DNA of 64,000 nucleotides. Origin: Rugosimonospora africana. GTDB taxonomy: Bacteria > Actinomycetota > Actinomycetes > Mycobacteriales > Micromonosporaceae. Location: the NCBI RefSeq assembly GCF_016862975.1, contig NZ_BONZ01000013.1, forward strand, positions 434,001 to 498,000, read 5' to 3'. Of this stretch, positions 7,927 through 15,080 are shown piece by piece; position 1 is the stretch's first letter; each line of letters starts with the position of its first letter. The notes below the pieces were generated by a model. It saw nothing but the letters and a program-made list of their open reading frames with translations, searched no databases and was not told where the DNA came from. Both the position numbers and the translations under genes were made by a program.

Positions 7927-8226
7927 ATGCCGGGACCGGGGTTCGACTGGGAACGACGCGACGACAGCGCGGAGCTCGTGGTGGATGGTGACCTGGATGT
8001 CGAGGCCGCCGAAGATCTCGCGAGTCGGGCGCGCGCCCTGCTCGACGACGGGCCGACCGAGCTGGTGCTGGACATGTCGGGGGTGACGCGCTGCGGGCCC
8101 GAGGGCATCTCGGCGCTGTTCACGATGTATGGCCGGGCCGAGGAGCGCGGCACGCAGCTCAGCCTGCGCAATCTCAACGCGTCGCTGTATGTGTCACTCG
8201 ACGCGAAGACCGGCGCCCCGGAGTAG
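7927..8226 (+). CDS. STAS-domain protein lacking the usual phosphorylated Ser
   Basis: 99 residues, one STAS domain (sulfate transporter/anti-sigma antagonist fold). The fold is recognisable from GDLDVEAAEDLASRARALL, ELVLDMSGVTRCGPEGISAL and the C-terminal strand-helix. In anti-sigma antagonists the loop normally reads D-S-S/Q-G with a serine phosphorylated by the partner kinase; here it is R-C-G-P-E-G. A Ser-switch therefore seems impossible, so it may be constitutively active or act as an unphosphorylated scaffold. No partner anti-sigma gene is adjacent. Compare the canonical protein at 50759-51076. Confidence 0.75.
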   Translation: MPGPGFDWERRDDSAELVVDGDLDVEAAEDLASRARALLDDGPTELVLDMSGVTRCGPEGISALFTMYGRAEERGTQLSLRNLNASLYVSLDAKTGAPE

Positions 8227-8232
8227 CAGGCA

Positions 8233-9762
8233 TCATGCGGGGATGACCTGGGTCGAACTCGTGTCCCGGTCGATTCCGTGGTCCCCGTCGATCCCGTGGT
8301 TCCCCGTGATCGCGGCCGAGGAGCGGGGACGGATCACGGTCTGGGTCAGCGCCCCCGCGTCTTCGATGACCTCGAGCCGGCGTGGCGGGCTCTGCTCCAG
8401 GGTCGCCGGGACGCCGGGAGCCTCGCCGCGGCGGTTCGCGGCGTTGAGCATTCCGCGAATGATCCAGACGAGTGCGGCCAGCAGCACGAATCCGCGCATG
8501 ATCGTGATGTAGACCACCGGGCCGGACTCGTAGAGCATCACGCATTGCGCGAGTCCGACGGCGAGGATCAGACGGGTCGGGCTGGCCGCCTTGCTGATAA
8601 CCGCTTCGGCGGCGGCGAACGCGACGGCGATCAGGATGGCCGCGATGGGCAGGCCCCAGGGCCCGTAGTAAGCGACGATCGTGCCGAGGACGCTGGTCAG
8701 GTAGTCGATGGCGGGATTCAGGCCCATGTGGACGTCGACGTACTGCTCCTCGTTGCGGGTCTCGACGGAGCTGTCCAGCTTGTCGGGCTGCAGAGCGCTG
8801 GGTACGCCCAGCAGCACGTCGTTGCGGACGGTGGCAAGGCCCACGGGCTGGTAGCCGTGCTTGAGCGACTGCAGGACCATCGCGCCGTAGCTGTTGTCGT
8901 CGAACCGGTAGGCCAGATCGGACAGGATCGCCTGGCCGTTGCCGGGGCTGGTCAGGTGGGTGACGCCGTCGGTCAGTGCGGTGAGCCGTCCGCCGGTTCC
9001 CTGGTCGGCGAGGAACGCGGTTCGCCCGTCGGTGGCACGGCTGGCGGAGATCGTGACGATGAAGAACCCGGCGACGGCGACGATCAGAGCCAGTTGACGG
9101 CGGCTGGGTCGTACTCCGGCGAGCCGGATGCCGAGGATGGTCAGCACCGCGGCAATGACGATCATGGATCGGATTCCGGCAAGCGCGAGCAGGACTGCCT
9201 GGGCGAGAAAGACCGGTAGGAGCCAGCGTCGCCCGCGGCGGGCCACCACGACGACGCCGGTCAACGCGGTCAGCAGCAGGAGGTACTGGGTGGCCAGGCC
9301 GGAGATCAGGTAGTTGCTGTTGTCGGGGATGGTGTCGGTGCCGACGGCGCGTGGAGCGAGGACGCCCTGGCCGCGCGCGGTGGCGATCAGCAGTGGTGCG
9401 GTGAGGAGAAGCAGCCAGGGCAGCCGCAGCCGGGCGATGTACCTCGCCGGTTGTGGAGTCGGCTGTTCACCGGTGGTACGGCGGCGGAGCAGGATGAGGG
9501 CGGCGTAGGTGACCGCGTAGAGCAGGATCGCCACGGAGACCAGGACGACCCAGTTGTCGATCGCCGCCTGGGAGACCAGGGCGCGGAAGGTGTTCCGGCC
9601 GGGCCAGATCCACTGGATGAGTTCGGTCAGCCCGTGCCCGAGGATGGCCATGGCGGCGAACAAGGCGCCGAGGTGGTCGAGCCACCTTCCCTTGATCGCG
9701 AAATGAATGATCGTCGCGGCGACGAGTTGAAGCAGTAGGCCGATCATGACGGGCACGGTCAT
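8233..9762 (-). CDS. polytopic membrane protein, possible Wzy-type polysaccharide polymerase
   Basis: 509 residues with about eleven hydrophobic helices from residue 1 to ~440 and a long soluble loop near 240-340 (DGRTAFLADQGTGG through EQYVDVHMGLNPAIDYL). The layout of many helices with one large extracytoplasmic loop resembles O-antigen polymerase/ligase proteins, but no diagnostic motif is seen, so the function is tentative. The cytoplasmic tail ends in a duplicated GNHGID/GDHGID segment encoded by two 18-base tandem repeats (8269-8304). No glycosyltransferases are next to it. Confidence 0.6.
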   Translation of the reverse strand: MTVPVMIGLLLQLVAATIIHFAIKGRWLDHLGALFAAMAILGHGLTELIQWIWPGRNTFRALVSQAAIDNWVVLVSVAILLYAVTYAALILLRRRTTGEQPTPQPARYIARLRLPWLLLLTAPLLIATARGQGVLAPRAVGTDTIPDNSNYLISGLATQYLLLLTALTGVVVVARRGRRWLLPVFLAQAVLLALAGIRSMIVIAAVLTILGIRLAGVRPSRRQLALIVAVAGFFIVTISASRATDGRTAFLADQGTGGRLTALTDGVTHLTSPGNGQAILSDLAYRFDDNSYGAMVLQSLKHGYQPVGLATVRNDVLLGVPSALQPDKLDSSVETRNEEQYVDVHMGLNPAIDYLTSVLGTIVAYYGPWGLPIAAILIAVAFAAAEAVISKAASPTRLILAVGLAQCVMLYESGPVVYITIMRGFVLLAALVWIIRGMLNAANRRGEAPGVPATLEQSPPRRLEVIEDAGALTQTVIRPRSSAAITGNHGIDGDHGIDRDTSSTQVIPA

Positions 9763-9854
9763 GCTTTGGTCAACTCTGATCAGCTAGCGCAAGTAATGGG
9801 CGAAATCGGTCAAGACTGGGATTAATCACGATCAACGGCGCATCGAGCCAGCGC

Positions 9855-10775
9855 TCAGGGCTCCAACCTGGCCGGCATGCCGAACGCCATCACATGACGG
9901 GCGCCGACGAACGCGTTGCTCTCCACGATCTTCCCGTCCTCGATGCGTAGCACGTCGACGACCAGTGCCTCGTAGAGCGGACTGCCGAGCCGGCGGAGAT
10001 AGCAGATCAGCGCCGGGCGCCCGTTGGCCGAGCTGGGGAAGGTACGCCAGTCGAGCGGCCGAGCCAGGAACTCCGTGGCCGCGTCGATTCCGACTACCGG
10101 GGGATCGGGTGGCATCGTGATCCGTACGTCCGCGGCGAGCAGTGTCCGGACCGCCTCGGGGTCCTTCGCGTCGGCGTAGCGCCGGAGGATCGCTTCGTCC
10201 TCGCTGGTGAGCCGCGGACGGCGCCAGTCGCTCGGGTCTGACGGCGCATGCCGCCGCAGCGTGCCGCGGGCCCGCTGGAGCAGGCTGTTGGCGGCCGGAA
10301 CGGCGGTGCCGAGCGCGGTGGCGATCTCTTGCGGCGTCCAACCGTGGATGTCGCGCAGCACGAAGGCTGCCCGCTGCCGTGGGGGCAGGTACCTGAGCGC
10401 GGCGATCAGGGCCAACTCGACGGTCTCCCGGGCGGCGAGACCGGTCTGCGGGTCGTCCGCGAGCAGGGTGTCGGGATAGGGGCCGAGTTCCGTGGACCAC
10501 TCCAGCGGGTCACCTGACGGCACGGTCCGGTGACTGGCTGCCTTGCGGCTGTCGAGAAAGATGTTCGTGGCGATCCGGTACAGCCAGGTTCGCGCGGACG
10601 CCCGCCCCTCGAAGCGGTCACGGCTCCGCCAGGCGCGCAGGAAGGTCTCCTGTACCAGGTCGTCCGCGTCGGCGACGTTCCCGGCGAGGCGGTAGCAGTG
10701 CCTGTGCAGCTCGCCCCGGTGCTGATCGAAGGAGCGTCGCAGCCAAACCGCCCGCTCGTCAGACGGTGGGAACAT
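9855..10775 (-). CDS. ECF sigma factor with SnoaL-like C-terminal domain (SigG type)
   Basis: 306 residues. The sigma-2 region includes HRHCYRLAGNVADADDLVQ and ARTWLYRIATNIFLD; the sigma-4 region includes LPPRQRAAFVLRDIHGWTP and ANSLLQRARGTLRR. From about residue 195 a SnoaL-like alpha/beta barrel domain follows (ADAKDPEAVRTLLAADVRI to the end), as in SigG/ECF56 or SigJ/ECF41 groups, where it controls sigma activity instead of a separate anti-sigma. The ATG at 10775 is chosen because AGGGGAGA lies at ribosome-binding distance; an upstream start would add 19 residues. The divergent DUF899 gene is a likely target. Confidence 0.88.
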   Translation of the reverse strand: MFPPSDERAVWLRRSFDQHRGELHRHCYRLAGNVADADDLVQETFLRAWRSRDRFEGRASARTWLYRIATNIFLDSRKAASHRTVPSGDPLEWSTELGPYPDTLLADDPQTGLAARETVELALIAALRYLPPRQRAAFVLRDIHGWTPQEIATALGTAVPAANSLLQRARGTLRRHAPSDPSDWRRPRLTSEDEAILRRYADAKDPEAVRTLLAADVRITMPPDPPVVGIDAATEFLARPLDWRTFPSSANGRPALICYLRRLGSPLYEALVVDVLRIEDGKIVESNAFVGARHVMAFGMPARLEP

Positions 10776-10833
10776 GCGATCTCCCCTGGGCTCAATCGTC
10801 GTCACAACCGTACCGACGACTGGATGCCCCACT

Positions 10834-10854
10834 CGTCATCGGTGACCGATGACG
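10834..10854. promoter_or_regulatory. 21-bp palindrome in the sigma/DUF899 divergent gap
   Basis: Two 10-base arms, CGTCATCGGT and ACCGATGACG, flank a single G, a perfect inverted repeat midway between the divergent starts at 10775 and 10912. It fits a dimeric repressor operator or an overlapping control site of both promoters. A CGTCACA element at about 10802 could be an ECF -35 box. No regulator is assigned. Confidence 0.5.
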
Positions 10855-10911
10855 GATCGCCGGCTCGCTCGTCCATACCGCGAACGGCTCCATTCCTGAA
10901 AGGAGACAGCG

Positions 10912-11637
10912 ATGACGGCAAAGCTCACGTCCAGTGCCGCCCTGCCCCCGGTCGTCGACCGGGAGACGTGGCTGCGCGAGCGCAACCAACTGCTGACCCG
11001 TGAGAAGGCTCATACCCGTGAGGGAGACGCGATCGCGGCCGCGCGGCGGCGGCTGCCGATGACCGAGGTCGGGCCGGTCTCGCTGGTCGGCGAGCACGGC
11101 CCCACTCCGCTGCTGGACATCTTCCGGGAGCGCGACCAACTCGTCGTCTACAAACACATGTGGCACCTCGGGAAGCCGTTCGAGGAGCAGTGCGAGGGTT
11201 GCACGCTCTCGATCTGGGACTTCCAGAACCCGGTGTACCTCGAGGCGCGCGGCATCACCTTCGCCGTCTTCGGTGAAGGGCCGTACGACGAGATGGCACC
11301 GTTCCGAGAGTTCATGGGCTACACCCACCCGTGGTACTCCAGCTACGGCATCGATGACCCCGCCATCGTCGGTGGTGGCAACATCGCCTGCTTCCTCCGC
11401 GACGGCGACCGGATCTACCTCACGTACGAGACGGGCGACCGCGGTACCGAGCCGATCGTGGCATCCCTCAAGCTGCTCGACATGACGGTCTATGGCCGGC
11501 AGGAGTCCTGGGAGGACTCGCCGGAGGGCTGGCCACAGGATCCGACCTACAGCTTCTGGCGCAGGGACGGCCGCCCGACCGCGCAGTGGACCCGACCCGG
11601 CGCCACGCCGGTGAAGGCGGCCGAGGGCTCACGCTGA
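10912..11637 (+). CDS. DUF899 family thioredoxin-like protein
   Basis: 241 residues, start fixed by AAAGGAG seven bases upstream. The family pattern is visible: VVDRETWLRERNQLLTREKA near the start, LLDIFRERDQLVVYKHMW, then LGKPFEEQCEGCT with the Cys pair, and the late FWRRDGRP. DUF899 proteins adopt a thioredoxin/peroxiredoxin-like fold; activity is poorly defined and a redox or antioxidant role is inferred. In actinobacteria such genes often accompany SnoaL-type ECF sigma genes, as here. The downstream DNA changes abruptly to degenerate sequence. Confidence 0.85.
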   Translation: MTAKLTSSAALPPVVDRETWLRERNQLLTREKAHTREGDAIAAARRRLPMTEVGPVSLVGEHGPTPLLDIFRERDQLVVYKHMWHLGKPFEEQCEGCTLSIWDFQNPVYLEARGITFAVFGEGPYDEMAPFREFMGYTHPWYSSYGIDDPAIVGGGNIACFLRDGDRIYLTYETGDRGTEPIVASLKLLDMTVYGRQESWEDSPEGWPQDPTYSFWRRDGRPTAQWTRPGATPVKAAEGSR

Positions 11638-11654
11638 TCGCCGGGAAGCCCACC

Positions 11655-11959
11655 TCAAGTCAGCGCGTCGAGGAGGAGTTCGCGTGTGACCTGCGGTGGC
11701 GTCATGCAGCTCGCGCAGCATCCGGCTGCTCGTTGACTGGGGTGGTCGGTGGTGCGGCCCGGGATGAAGCTGAGGATGTCTCTGCCGTACTCGTCGATGC
11801 CCAGGTGGCGTGGTGCGTAGGGGAAGTCGACGGATTCAGGTAGGTCAGCACCCGAGCGGCATACGGCGCCCGGGCACCCCGCGTGCGCCGGACCGTATCC
11901 GCGATCCGTACCACCTCGTGAGTAATGTTCCCCCCGGTCAGAGGCCCGTCGGTCACCAC
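11655..11959 (-). pseudogene. aminoglycoside phosphotransferase-like gene, frameshifted remnant
   Basis: Three frames must be joined to read a phosphotransferase N-terminal lobe. The first starts at 11959 with PLTGGNITHEVVRIADTVRR and runs to RVLTYL. The second continues with FPYAPRHLGIDEYGRDILSF. The third has ARELHDATAGH. Together they match the opening of APH-family kinases (nucleotide-binding hairpin, FxGAPRxLGxDE, ELHDAT). At least two frameshifts and loss of the whole C-terminal lobe leave it non-functional. It lies at the left edge of the degenerate, tRNA-linked region. Confidence 0.7.
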
Positions 11960-12151
11960 TCCATGATGCTCGTACTGGGTACTGCCTTGATCGACGGTCG
12001 TCAGGCGACGCGGCGCGCGGGCCGCAGCAGTGCCAGTGCACGCAGCGCGTCGCTACGCGAGATCGGCTGATCTTCGTCGGCCTGCATCGTCCGGAAGCTG
12101 ACTTCGGAACATCGCGTCCGCCTCGGGATCAGCCGGCGGCAGCCCGTCTGC

Positions 12152-12469
12152 TTAGGCGATCGCGGCGATGTCGCCGTCGTCGAAGTAGATCGCCTGGTGG
12201 AGTCGGCCGCCCAGGGCCGCCGCGGATCTCGCCAGCACGTCTTGGCCGGACACTTTCCCCTGCTCGATCTGGGAGACGCGGCCCTTGGTGACGCCCATCC
12301 GGTCGGCCACCTGCTGCTGTGTCAGGCCACGAGCGCGACGGACCTCGGCTAGGCGGTGACCGATGACCTCTGCCAGCAACTCCTGCTTGCCAGCCTCGAC
12401 GGCCTCCTCGCCGCCCGCGCGCTCCACATGGTCGGCGCGGATGTCGGTCCAGCGGACGTAGCTGTTCAT
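12152..12469 (-). CDS. XRE-family helix-turn-helix protein, antitoxin-like
   Basis: 105 residues; ATG preceded by GGAGGG. A Cro/C1-type HTH occupies about residues 37-90: RLAEVRRARGLTQQQVADRM, GVTKGRVSQIEQGKVSGQDV. The N-terminal WTDIRADHVERAGGEEAVEA and C-terminal FDDGDIAAIA extensions are typical of small actinobacterial regulators that act as type II antitoxins next to HigB/RelE-like toxins. No toxin gene can be read on either side, so if it belonged to a toxin-antitoxin pair the partner has been lost. It may instead be a stand-alone repressor. Confidence 0.75.
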   Translation of the reverse strand: MNSYVRWTDIRADHVERAGGEEAVEAGKQELLAEVIGHRLAEVRRARGLTQQQVADRMGVTKGRVSQIEQGKVSGQDVLARSAAALGGRLHQAIYFDDGDIAAIA

Positions 12470-12663
12470 CGCGGACCCTCCAACAAGGTTGATTGATCTC
12501 GATTAGCGACACCGGCTCGGCATCAGGTCCCGCTGGTCGTGGCCCAGAATGCTCAAGGGAACTGGTGGGACAGGGCTCTTGTTCGGCGCCGTTGCTACAG
12601 CGGCGGGCCATGAGCGGCGGTTTCAAGAGCGCAGGCGCTGCGGATCTGCCCCGGAAAGACCGT

Positions 12664-13053
12664 TCAGCCGTCGAGATTGATCTCCAGCCCTACCGCCCGT
12701 CCACCGTGCTTTCGAAGGCTGCCGAACAGAGTGGTGATCACAAACACCCGAAACCTGTTGCCATACTTCACGGTCATCGCCTGCTTGGCAGTGCGCAACT
12801 CACGCCCGGACAGCACCCGCGCCCACCCGGACCGCCACGGTCCGGTCGGAGTTCCCTCGAACGTCGACGGTGCGACCTCGACCCGAGGATTGCGGCGAAT
12901 CCGTCCGACCTTCCACGAACGAGCAGGCGTGTACCCGTACCAACGGCCACCACCAGATGCCAGCCACACCGGCGTCGAGCTCGCAGAACCGTCTCCGCGG
13001 AACGTGCGCAGCGCAAAGAACTGGTCACCGTTGGGATCATCACGAAACGCCAC
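12664..13053 (-). CDS. PPOX-class F420-dependent flavin/deazaflavin reductase-like protein, N terminus disturbed
   Basis: About 129 residues of the split beta-barrel (pyridoxamine-phosphate oxidase-like) fold. Visible are ALRTFRGDGSASSTPVWLA, the characteristic RWYGYTPARSWKVGRIRRNP, then VEVAPSTFEGTPTGPW. Such proteins bind F420 or flavin and reduce small substrates; the substrate is unknown. The natural start is unclear: a GTG at 13053 is used, a TTG at 13089 would extend it into the integrase relic on the other strand. The family homology begins within a few residues of that junction, which suggests an insertion replaced the original 5' end. Confidence 0.65.
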   Translation of the reverse strand: MAFRDDPNGDQFFALRTFRGDGSASSTPVWLASGGGRWYGYTPARSWKVGRIRRNPRVEVAPSTFEGTPTGPWRSGWARVLSGRELRTAKQAMTVKYGNRFRVFVITTLFGSLRKHGGRAVGLEINLDG

Positions 13054-13064
13054 GGCGCCCAGTG

Positions 13065-13267
13065 TTCGTGAGGACTTGATACACCGCAACGTCGCGAAGC
13101 TCGTGCAGATCGGCGGGCCGTTCTACGAGGTCACCGGGTCGGCTATCGAGCCGGACAACCTACGGCGGAGTTGGTACCCGCTGCGAGCGGTGATCGACCT
13201 GCCAGAGATGCGGCTTCACAATCTTCGTCACAGTTGTGCCGCCCTGCTACTGGATACGGCTGGATGA
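13065..13267 (+). pseudogene. tyrosine recombinase (integrase) relic with internal deletion
   Basis: A short frame contains two separated pieces of a phage/ICE integrase. SVREDLIHRNVAKLVQI matches the end of the core-binding domain. It runs directly into FYEVTGSAIEPDNLRRSW and then RLHNLRHSCAALLL, the catalytic H-x-L-R-H box. The first catalytic Arg region between them and everything after the HxLRH box, including the Tyr, is missing. The relic ends about 115 bases before the duplicated tRNA-Phe 3' end, the usual int-att arrangement. Confidence 0.75.
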
Positions 13268-13325
13268 CCGGCTGACATGAGCGCGTGGCCACAAGATCGG
13301 AGACGAGATCGAGACTGCTGAAAAG

Positions 13326-13364
13326 CGAAGCGGCGACCAGGAGCTTTCACTGGTCACCGCTTCG
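13326..13364 (-). terminator. duplicated copy of the tRNA-Phe terminator
   Basis: 15-base arms (13326-13340 and 13350-13364) around a 9-base loop. It equals the hairpin at 16362-16400 except for paired substitutions that keep the stem, plus one change that gives a G-U pair in the minus-strand RNA. It sits beside the truncated tRNA copy. Confidence 0.75.
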
Positions 13365-13382
13365 TTCAGCCCGGCGAAGAGC

Positions 13383-13428
13383 TGGTGGCCAGGGGCGGGG
13401 TCGAACCGCCGACCTTCCGCTTTTCAGG
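13383..13428 (-). other. attachment-site copy: 3' 46 bp of tRNA-Phe
   Basis: These 46 bases are identical to 16418-16463, which run from the encoded CCA through the T arm and variable loop into the anticodon loop of tRNA-Phe. Identity stops abruptly just past the anticodon. This is the expected core of an attL/attR pair left by a tyrosine integrase acting at the anticodon stem-loop. The piece cannot fold as a tRNA on its own. Confidence 0.85.
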
Positions 13429-13949
13429 GCCACGGTGGGATGTCCGCGGGGGTACTTAGTTGGCCGGTGAGCCTGGTCAAGTGGCTTCACAGGCCCCGGC
13501 GGTAACCGGCGAACGCCAACGAATGAGACCACAAGTGAGACCAACAGGGGCGGGTTAGCGGCTTTCAAGAGCGCGACCACTAGCGTCCGGACCTGCGCAC
13601 GCCGACCAGGTCGTGCGGCGACATGTAGCCGACACGGCCACGTTCTAGCGGCGCCGAAGGCCCGTGAGCCGATCCGCGTGCGTTCCGCCTACATCAGGGC
13701 CGATGAACGGCTCAGGCCATACGAAGAAGCTCAGTCCGAGGTGGTCTCCCACGGGCTGCCATTGTCTGGTGCCGCTGCTACACCGTCTGGAGTTGTCGCA
13801 AGTTGGTCGTACTCTGCGGCTGTGCCCCTGGTAAACCGGGTTCCTCGACTTGACATCGGCTACAGAACAGCAAGCGTTCGAAACGTAAGGACGGCCCCAA
13901 GATCAGTGAAGGCCGGCCGTCTAGGCATCCATCCCGGACCGGCCGCTTT
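13429..13949. other. island stretch without a supportable gene
   Basis: About 520 bases of mixed composition. The possible frames are short, lack ribosome sites and show no recognisable motif. I see no repeats or RNA genes here beyond the flanking att copy. Confidence 0.5.
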
Positions 13950-13984
13950 GGTGCCACCCCAGCCACATTGACTCAGGTGGCACC
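13950..13984 (-). terminator. 9-bp hairpin after a small membrane-protein gene
   Basis: GGTGCCACC (13950-13958) pairs perfectly with 13976-13984. It lies 20 bases beyond the stop of the minus-strand gene ending at 14005. Confidence 0.6.
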
Positions 13985-14004
13985 GTCGCGGCGTCGGATC
14001 GGTG

Positions 14005-14208
14005 TTACCTGCTTCGGGGGGAACCTCCGCCCGGCACGGCTCGCCTTTCCACGGCAGCGAGCAGAGCGGTGCCGATAAACGGACCTAGGTTGACAAGGTT
14101 CACGCCAAGCCTGCTAGCTGCAGTAGCAGCAAGGGTTACCGTCACCACGACTAGGATCACAACGACCCAACGCGCATGTGGCCTCTGGGACGCCCTGGCG
14201 TCGACCAA
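14005..14208 (-). CDS. small island membrane protein A
   Basis: 67 residues from a TTG. After a short basic start, residues ~14-35 (VVVILVVVTVTLAATAA) and ~38-54 (NLVNLGPFIGTALLAAV) form one or two membrane helices, ending in a basic tail. It resembles the second small protein at 14786-14989 in length, TTG start, the VTLAAT segment and a basic tail, suggesting an ancient duplication. Small hydrophobic proteins of this kind are common in actinomycete integrative elements, where some affect transfer spread; no such role is shown here. A palindrome precedes it and a hairpin follows it. Confidence 0.5.
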   Translation of the reverse strand: MVDARASQRPHARWVVVILVVVTVTLAATAASRLGVNLVNLGPFIGTALLAAVERRAVPGGGSPRSR

Positions 14209-14217
14209 AGACCACAG

Positions 14218-14234
14218 AAGGTGATCTTCACCTT
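14218..14234. promoter_or_regulatory. 7-3-7 palindrome upstream of small membrane protein A
   Basis: AAGGTGA and TCACCTT arms flank three bases, ten bases upstream of the TTG start on the minus strand. It could be an operator or a small hairpin covering the start region. Confidence 0.4.
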
Positions 14235-14356
14235 TTCCTCCGGTAGCTCAAATGATGGATGACAGACCGGGTTGCAGACCGAGTCGTCCGTCATCTGTTG
14301 GACATCTCTAACAACGACGCTCGTGCTCGGGGGACGCGGGAACTTTTCGCATGCAA

Positions 14357-14504
14357 GCGGCCCCCAGGCTGCAACCCCCGGGGACCGCCCCTTGCACCCA
14401 ATCTGTCCGAGCTACCGGATACCTTGGGTTATCAGCGCGTATTCACGTGCCGACACTGAGTAAAGAAACCCTAGCCGAGTTGCGACTCGGCGGACAGCTT
14501 GTCC
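14357..14504. other. cluster of three hairpins in island non-coding DNA
   Basis: Three dyads occur in about 150 bases. GCGGCCCCC (14357-14365) pairs with 14380-14388, allowing one mismatch. GCCGAGT-TGCG-ACTCGGC occupies 14474-14491. It is immediately followed by GGACA-GCT-TGTCC at 14492-14504. The stretch 14209-14785 otherwise has no supportable gene. Adjacent small hairpins are typical of plasmid double-strand origins or transfer origins, but no Rep or relaxase gene is present, so the function is open. Confidence 0.4.
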
Positions 14505-14743
14505 GACATGGATTCAGACTTTACGGCGGTATGCGGGCGTAGGGCCTAAAAGGATTCTTCGTCCGGCCCCGATCAGACGCTCCGTTGGAGCAGCGCGCCG
14601 GACAGGTGACCACGTCAAGGGTTCGGACGTCGAAATCCCGTGCGCAAGGTAGTACCGGTGTAGTGGCTCGTTGCGTCCAGACGTCGATACGCAACCATGC
14701 CTTGTTCAGCGATGGGGTCTTCACACCGAGTGGGCCGGCACAA

Positions 14744-14777
14744 GGAGGCTGCAACACGAAGGAGTGTTCCAGCCTCC
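14744..14777 (-). terminator. hairpin terminator of small membrane protein B
   Basis: GGAGGCTG (14744-14751) pairs with 14770-14777, extended by an inner ACAC/GTGT helix around a 6-base loop. It begins nine bases after the stop at 14786 on the minus strand. Confidence 0.7.
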
Positions 14778-14785
14778 TGCCTGCC

Positions 14786-14989
14786 CTATCGGTGTCGCTT
14801 GGTCAGCCGGTCGATTGCGACGAGCACCGCCACGGCAAGGGTTACCGGCCGGCTAATCGTGGGCCACCGCCAGGCGAGCACGCCAATAGTGGCTGCCAAG
14901 GTCACCAAAGCAAGCCCGCGAACGGTGAGATCAGCCGTCTTGCGCGTGACCTCGTGGCTCCCTCGTCGGTGCCGGTCTACAGTTACCAA
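14786..14989 (-). CDS. small island membrane protein B
   Basis: 67 residues from a TTG with a good AGGAG six bases before it. A basic N-terminal segment is followed by a hydrophobic run (VRGLALVTLAATIGVLAWRW), a second run (PVTLAVAVLVAIDR) and the basic tail LTKRHR, so two membrane helices with both ends cytoplasmic are likely. It shares layout and the VTLAAT segment with the 14005-14208 protein. It is flanked by a strong hairpin terminator and an unusually structured 5' leader (15008-15080), which argues that it is a real, regulated gene. Function unknown. Confidence 0.6.
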   Translation of the reverse strand: MVTVDRHRRGSHEVTRKTADLTVRGLALVTLAATIGVLAWRWPTISRPVTLAVAVLVAIDRLTKRHR

Positions 14990-15007
14990 CGGGTTCTCCT
15001 ACTGCTA

Positions 15008-15080
15008 GGTGGGTGGACACGAGAACGGCATCCGGGGTGCACTCCCGGGTGCCGTTTTGGCACTGCCGTTCTCACCCACC
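15008..15080 (-). ncRNA. structured leader RNA candidate with two alternative folds
   Basis: In minus-strand sense the 73 bases fold as an outer stem GGTGGGT/ACCCACC (with a 6-base bulge) and a 10-bp stem GAGAACGGCA/TGCCGTTCTC. These enclose two small hairpins, GTGCC-AAAAC-GGCAC and CCGGG-AGTGCA-CCCGG, giving a three-way junction. A second copy of AACGGCA in the middle can instead pair with the same 3' strand, enclosing only the CCGGG hairpin. The element ends 9 bases before the ribosome site of small membrane protein B. An attenuator-like switch is an inference; a plasmid origin hairpin is the alternative. Confidence 0.5.

Noticed and set aside
12042-12151. Fragment reading ISRSDALRALALLRP on the minus strand downstream of the XRE gene
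   Set aside because: Looks like the tail of a small DNA-binding or antitoxin protein, but only about 28 codons are open and the start cannot be found.
13678-13971. 97-codon frame in the island
   Set aside because: No ribosome site, no motif, and its end overlaps a terminator hairpin of the minus-strand gene.
14259-14459. Short overlapping plus-strand frames in the island
   Set aside because: Frames are Pro/Arg-rich by composition and run through a hairpin; nothing supports translation.
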